A DNA stretch of 64,000 nucleotides from Cryobacterium roopkundense (GTDB lineage: Bacteria; Actinomycetota; Actinomycetes; Actinomycetales; Microbacteriaceae). The stretch covers positions 1,612,001 through 1,676,000 of the forward strand of contig NZ_JACHBQ010000001.1 in the NCBI RefSeq assembly GCF_014200405.1, in the 5' to 3' direction. How positions within the stretch are numbered: position 1 is the stretch's first letter; each line of letters opens with the position of its first letter. Made by a program: the position numbers and the translations under genes. The notes below the pieces were generated by a model. That model was not told the DNA's origin. It made no database searches and worked only from the letters and a program-made list of their open reading frames with translations. Shown here one piece after another: positions 61,991-64,000 of the stretch.

Positions 61991-62159
61991 AAATAAATAT
62001 TGCTTGATCAGGGGTTTTCTTCCTCAAAAATCGCCGAGATTTGATGATTTTTGGGTATGTTTTGGAGTCAATTCTTTGGGGAATCCAAAGAAGTGCCGCC
62101 TGACCAGCACGTCTTCGGGTCTTCTGTAGGGACGGATTTGATGTTTTTGGTTCGTTTAT

Positions 62160-62214
62160 GGGTTCAAGTCTCAGTTCGTTGAAAATACTGGACTTGATCA
62201 AGTTTTTTCCTCCA
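62160..62214 (+). repeat. Second, diverged copy of the tRNA-end region
   Basis: GGGTTCAAGTCTCAGT here repeats GGGTTCAAGTCCCAGT at 61968-61983, and both are followed by TTGATCA and a T-rich TTTT...TTCCTC block (62005-62025 and 62194-62213). The two copies are about 192 bases apart, like tandem attachment-site duplicates. The AT-rich DNA between them differs in composition from the surroundings. Confidence 0.6.
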
Positions 62215-62215
62215 A

Positions 62216-62547
62216 TTTAGGGGAGCGTGGTTCACTGCCGATGACGTTTATCCACCGTCTATTCATAAAAGTGGTCCATTTCGGCCTTTTCTTGCGTGAC
62301 TGCAAAATCGCGTTCGGTTGGTCTGGGTCCACCTCGAGCAGCTTCGGGTCGTTGAGACTTGAAAGGTTCTCCGTTCACTCGTGAGCTCACCAGGCATCGG
62401 TTGAACCTGGAACGAACGTTGTGGTTCCAGAAGGACCAGAGTGGAGGCTTGCCTTCACTTGAGCGGTGAACTGCAGGGGTAATGCTGACGGGATTCTCGC
62501 AGGAATCGCGGGGGAGAGGACGATTGCAGGCGTGCTGGAACCTCAGG
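62216..62547. other. Gene-free stretch before the IS21 element
   Basis: About 330 bases. A leftward open frame (62259-62666) overlaps it but crosses the probable IS end and has no protein-like character. I see nothing else. Confidence 0.4.
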
Positions 62548-62705
62548 TGTGTTTTGTCAACTTGAAGCCGGCCATTTGAGCGATTAAAAACCTGCCAGTG
62601 CGGCGTGGTTTCCGGCCAGTTGAGCACGGTGGTCAGAATGGCCGGTTTTCGGCGTCGTTCCAGCATTCTCGGCCAGCGCGGCCGTCGGCTGGGGTGGTGC
62701 GGGGG

Positions 62706-63437
62706 TTATTTCATGAGGGCGTGTTTAACTCGGTAGGACTCGCCACGAAATTGCAGGAGCCGGCCGTGGTGCACGATGCGGTCGATGACGGCAGCGGCCA
62801 TGTTGTCGTCGCCGAACACGGTTCCCCAGCGGGAGAATTCCAAATTTGTGGTTATGGCCAGGCTTCTTTTTTCATAACCGTCCGCAATGACCTGGAACAG
62901 GAGCCGGGCGCCTTCGGTATCGATTGGTAAGTAGCCAAATTCGTCAATCACCACGAGCCGATTTTTGGCTATGGAGGCCAGCTCCCGATCGAGGCGCCCT
63001 TCGTCTTTGGCGCGGCGCAGCTGCATCACCAGCGACGAGGTGGTGAAGAAACGTGCCGGGATTCCCTCGCGGCAGGCGGCGGCGACCAGCGCGCTGGCGA
63101 GGTGGGTTTTCCCGGTGCCGACGTCACCGTAGAAGACAAGGTCCTCGGCCCGGTCGATGAAATCCAGCGAGGTCAGCTCGTCACGGCCGTAGTCCTCGGG
63201 GAACTTCACGCTCGAGTAGTCAAAACCCGTGAGTGACTTCAACGCCGGCAACCGGGCCGCTGTCAGCAGTCGTTGGCGGCGAGATGCTTGGCGGGATTCG
63301 TGCTCGGCCGTGAGCATTCCGTGCAGGTATTCGCGTTGCTTCGGGGTGCCTTTCTCGGCCCACTCGGCCAGCACGGTATTGGTCAGGGAGGCCTGCCGGC
63401 CGGTCTCGATGATGTTTTGAACGGTGATCAGGCTCAT
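62706..63437 (-). CDS. istB: IS21-type helper ATPase IstB
   Basis: A 243-residue IstB. Walker A YGDVGTGKTHLASALV (about 104-118), Walker B LVVIDEFGYLPID, sensor region LAITTNLEFSRWGTVFGDD and the final DRIVHHGRLLQFRGESYRV, the IstB signature. It assists IstA in strand transfer. Overlaps the istA stop by four bases. Confidence 0.95.
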   Translation of the reverse strand: MSLITVQNIIETGRQASLTNTVLAEWAEKGTPKQREYLHGMLTAEHESRQASRRQRLLTAARLPALKSLTGFDYSSVKFPEDYGRDELTSLDFIDRAEDLVFYGDVGTGKTHLASALVAAACREGIPARFFTTSSLVMQLRRAKDEGRLDRELASIAKNRLVVIDEFGYLPIDTEGARLLFQVIADGYEKRSLAITTNLEFSRWGTVFGDDNMAAAVIDRIVHHGRLLQFRGESYRVKHALMK

Positions 63438-64000
63438 GCGATCTCTCCTGTCAGCGTGTTCACGGTGGTGAAGGCGTCGGCGGTGAAGATGTCATAAACG
63501 CTAAGGTCCACGTTCTCCGCCGCCGGGGCCGTGCCGTCGGCGAGGCGCCGGGCGAGCATGCTCAGCGCGGCGATATCGGGGGTGTCCCCACGCTGGATCA
63601 GCATGTCGGCGGCGCCGATTGCGGCGTCGAAACCGGCCGAACCGCTGGCGGCATCCACGGCGCTGAGGAGTCGCCGCCGGTTGGTGGCGGTGGCCGTATC
63701 GAGCCACTGCCGCACCGGATCTGGGACCAGGGGGCGCAGTTGGGAGTGACCCCAAGCGCCGGGCTTGGTCACCAGCAACGGCAGCAGCGACGCGGGTTCG
63801 AAGATCGTCTCGGTCTGTCGTCCGAACGCCCGAGGGAATGACCGCACCGGCGTGGCCTGCTCATCGAGGATCTCGACCACATCGTGTCGTAACCCCACTG
63901 TCAGGGTGCGGCTATGGAAGGAAGACCCGGCCGCATAGGTGTTCCCGTCGATGAGGAGGTTCCCGGTCTTGTCGGCGGTGCGGGACTCATAACGCACCGG
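63434..64000 (-). CDS. istA: IS21-type transposase IstA, C-terminal part
   Basis: The last about 188 codons of the IstA transposase; the frame is open through base 64000, so the gene begins outside the window. The visible part is the C-terminal region after the rve core: DKTGNLLIDGNTYAAGSSFH (Mu-type beta domain), then LRPLVPDPVRQWLDTATATN. The catalytic D, D, E residues lie beyond the edge. It overlaps istB by four bases. Confidence 0.88.
   Translation of the reverse strand, partial: PVRYESRTADKTGNLLIDGNTYAAGSSFHSRTLTVGLRHDVVEILDEQATPVRSFPRAFGRQTETIFEPASLLPLLVTKPGAWGHSQLRPLVPDPVRQWLDTATATNRRRLLSAVDAASGSAGFDAAIGAADMLIQRGDTPDIAALSMLARRLADGTAPAAENVDLSVYDIFTADAFTTVNTLTGEIA

Larger units (their letters stand above)
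62548..64000 (-). mobile_element. IS21-family element, truncated by window edge
   Basis: IstA and IstB genes run leftward from beyond the right edge. The likely terminal end starts near 62548 (TGTGTTTTGTCAACTTGAAG), followed by repeated motifs CCGGCCATTTGAGCG, CCGGCCAGTTGAGCAC and GGCCGG up to about 62650, as expected for the multiple transposase-binding repeats at IS21 ends. The exact boundary and target duplication cannot be fixed without the other end. Confidence 0.75.

Noticed and set aside
62259..62666. Leftward 135-codon frame next to istB
   Set aside because: Crosses the probable IS21 end and its binding-site repeats; not protein-like.

Overview
The window is high-GC actinobacterial DNA. 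Gene content (SCO-type conjugation proteins, DUF6112, MobF relaxase, MAB_1171c-like membrane protein, GTG starts, tightly overlapping operons) fits an actinomycete, most likely a Microbacteriaceae-like genus; that placement is inference. It has two parts: a mobile defence-rich element (about 1-40,600) and a chromosomal acyl-CoA catabolic locus (about 40,700-61,200), followed by a tRNA-like scar and an IS21-family insertion (about 61,900-64,000).

Left part. A DUF7380/DUF4209-type protein runs off the left edge and faces a frameshifted dynamin/Era-like GTPase with a DUF697 tail. Next comes a leftward conjugation and maintenance block: ArdC-like antirestriction protein, primase-polymerase, two uncharacterised proteins, ParB-like protein, a TM-anchored protein, an M23 cell-wall peptidase and DUF6112. 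Opposite it is a rightward operon: XRE regulator, ImmA/IrrE metallopeptidase, 7-TM protein, membrane-anchored alpha/beta hydrolase. A row of four related operator-like palindromes lies between them. Then come a Hachiman-like HamA/HamB pair, a type I restriction-modification operon (hsdM-hsdS-hsdR, leftward), and an mrr restriction gene split in two by a 3,363-bp TnsB/TnsC-type transposon with 52-bp imperfect inverted ends and a 5-bp target duplication. A MobF relaxase-helicase follows. Downstream of it is a two-gene module that I read as a split restriction system: a coiled-coil protein resembling the N-terminal part of Mrr-like enzymes but lacking the nuclease, plus a DUF4041/GIY-YIG nuclease. 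The element ends in small element-type genes and a partly duplicated arginine-rich repeat protein.

Right part. A leftward operon (nitronate monooxygenase, EtfB, EtfA, membrane cytochrome b, unknown protein, thiolase) diverges from a long rightward operon: cyclase, LivK-H-M-G-F importer, TetR, two acyl-CoA dehydrogenase subunits, two enoyl-CoA hydratases, acyl-CoA synthetase, MaoC, SDR, thioesterase, third enoyl-CoA hydratase. A second TetR gene follows. A near-perfect 30-bp palindrome that also carries back-to-back promoter elements separates the two arms. Together they look like uptake, CoA activation and beta-oxidation-type breakdown of a carboxylic acid, with electrons passing through ETF to the membrane. 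The substrate cannot be read from the sequence.

The most interesting items are the split restriction module at 34,099-36,725, the precisely bounded transposon in mrr, the operator array at 9,569-9,674, and the layered defence cargo with several apparently inactivated genes.
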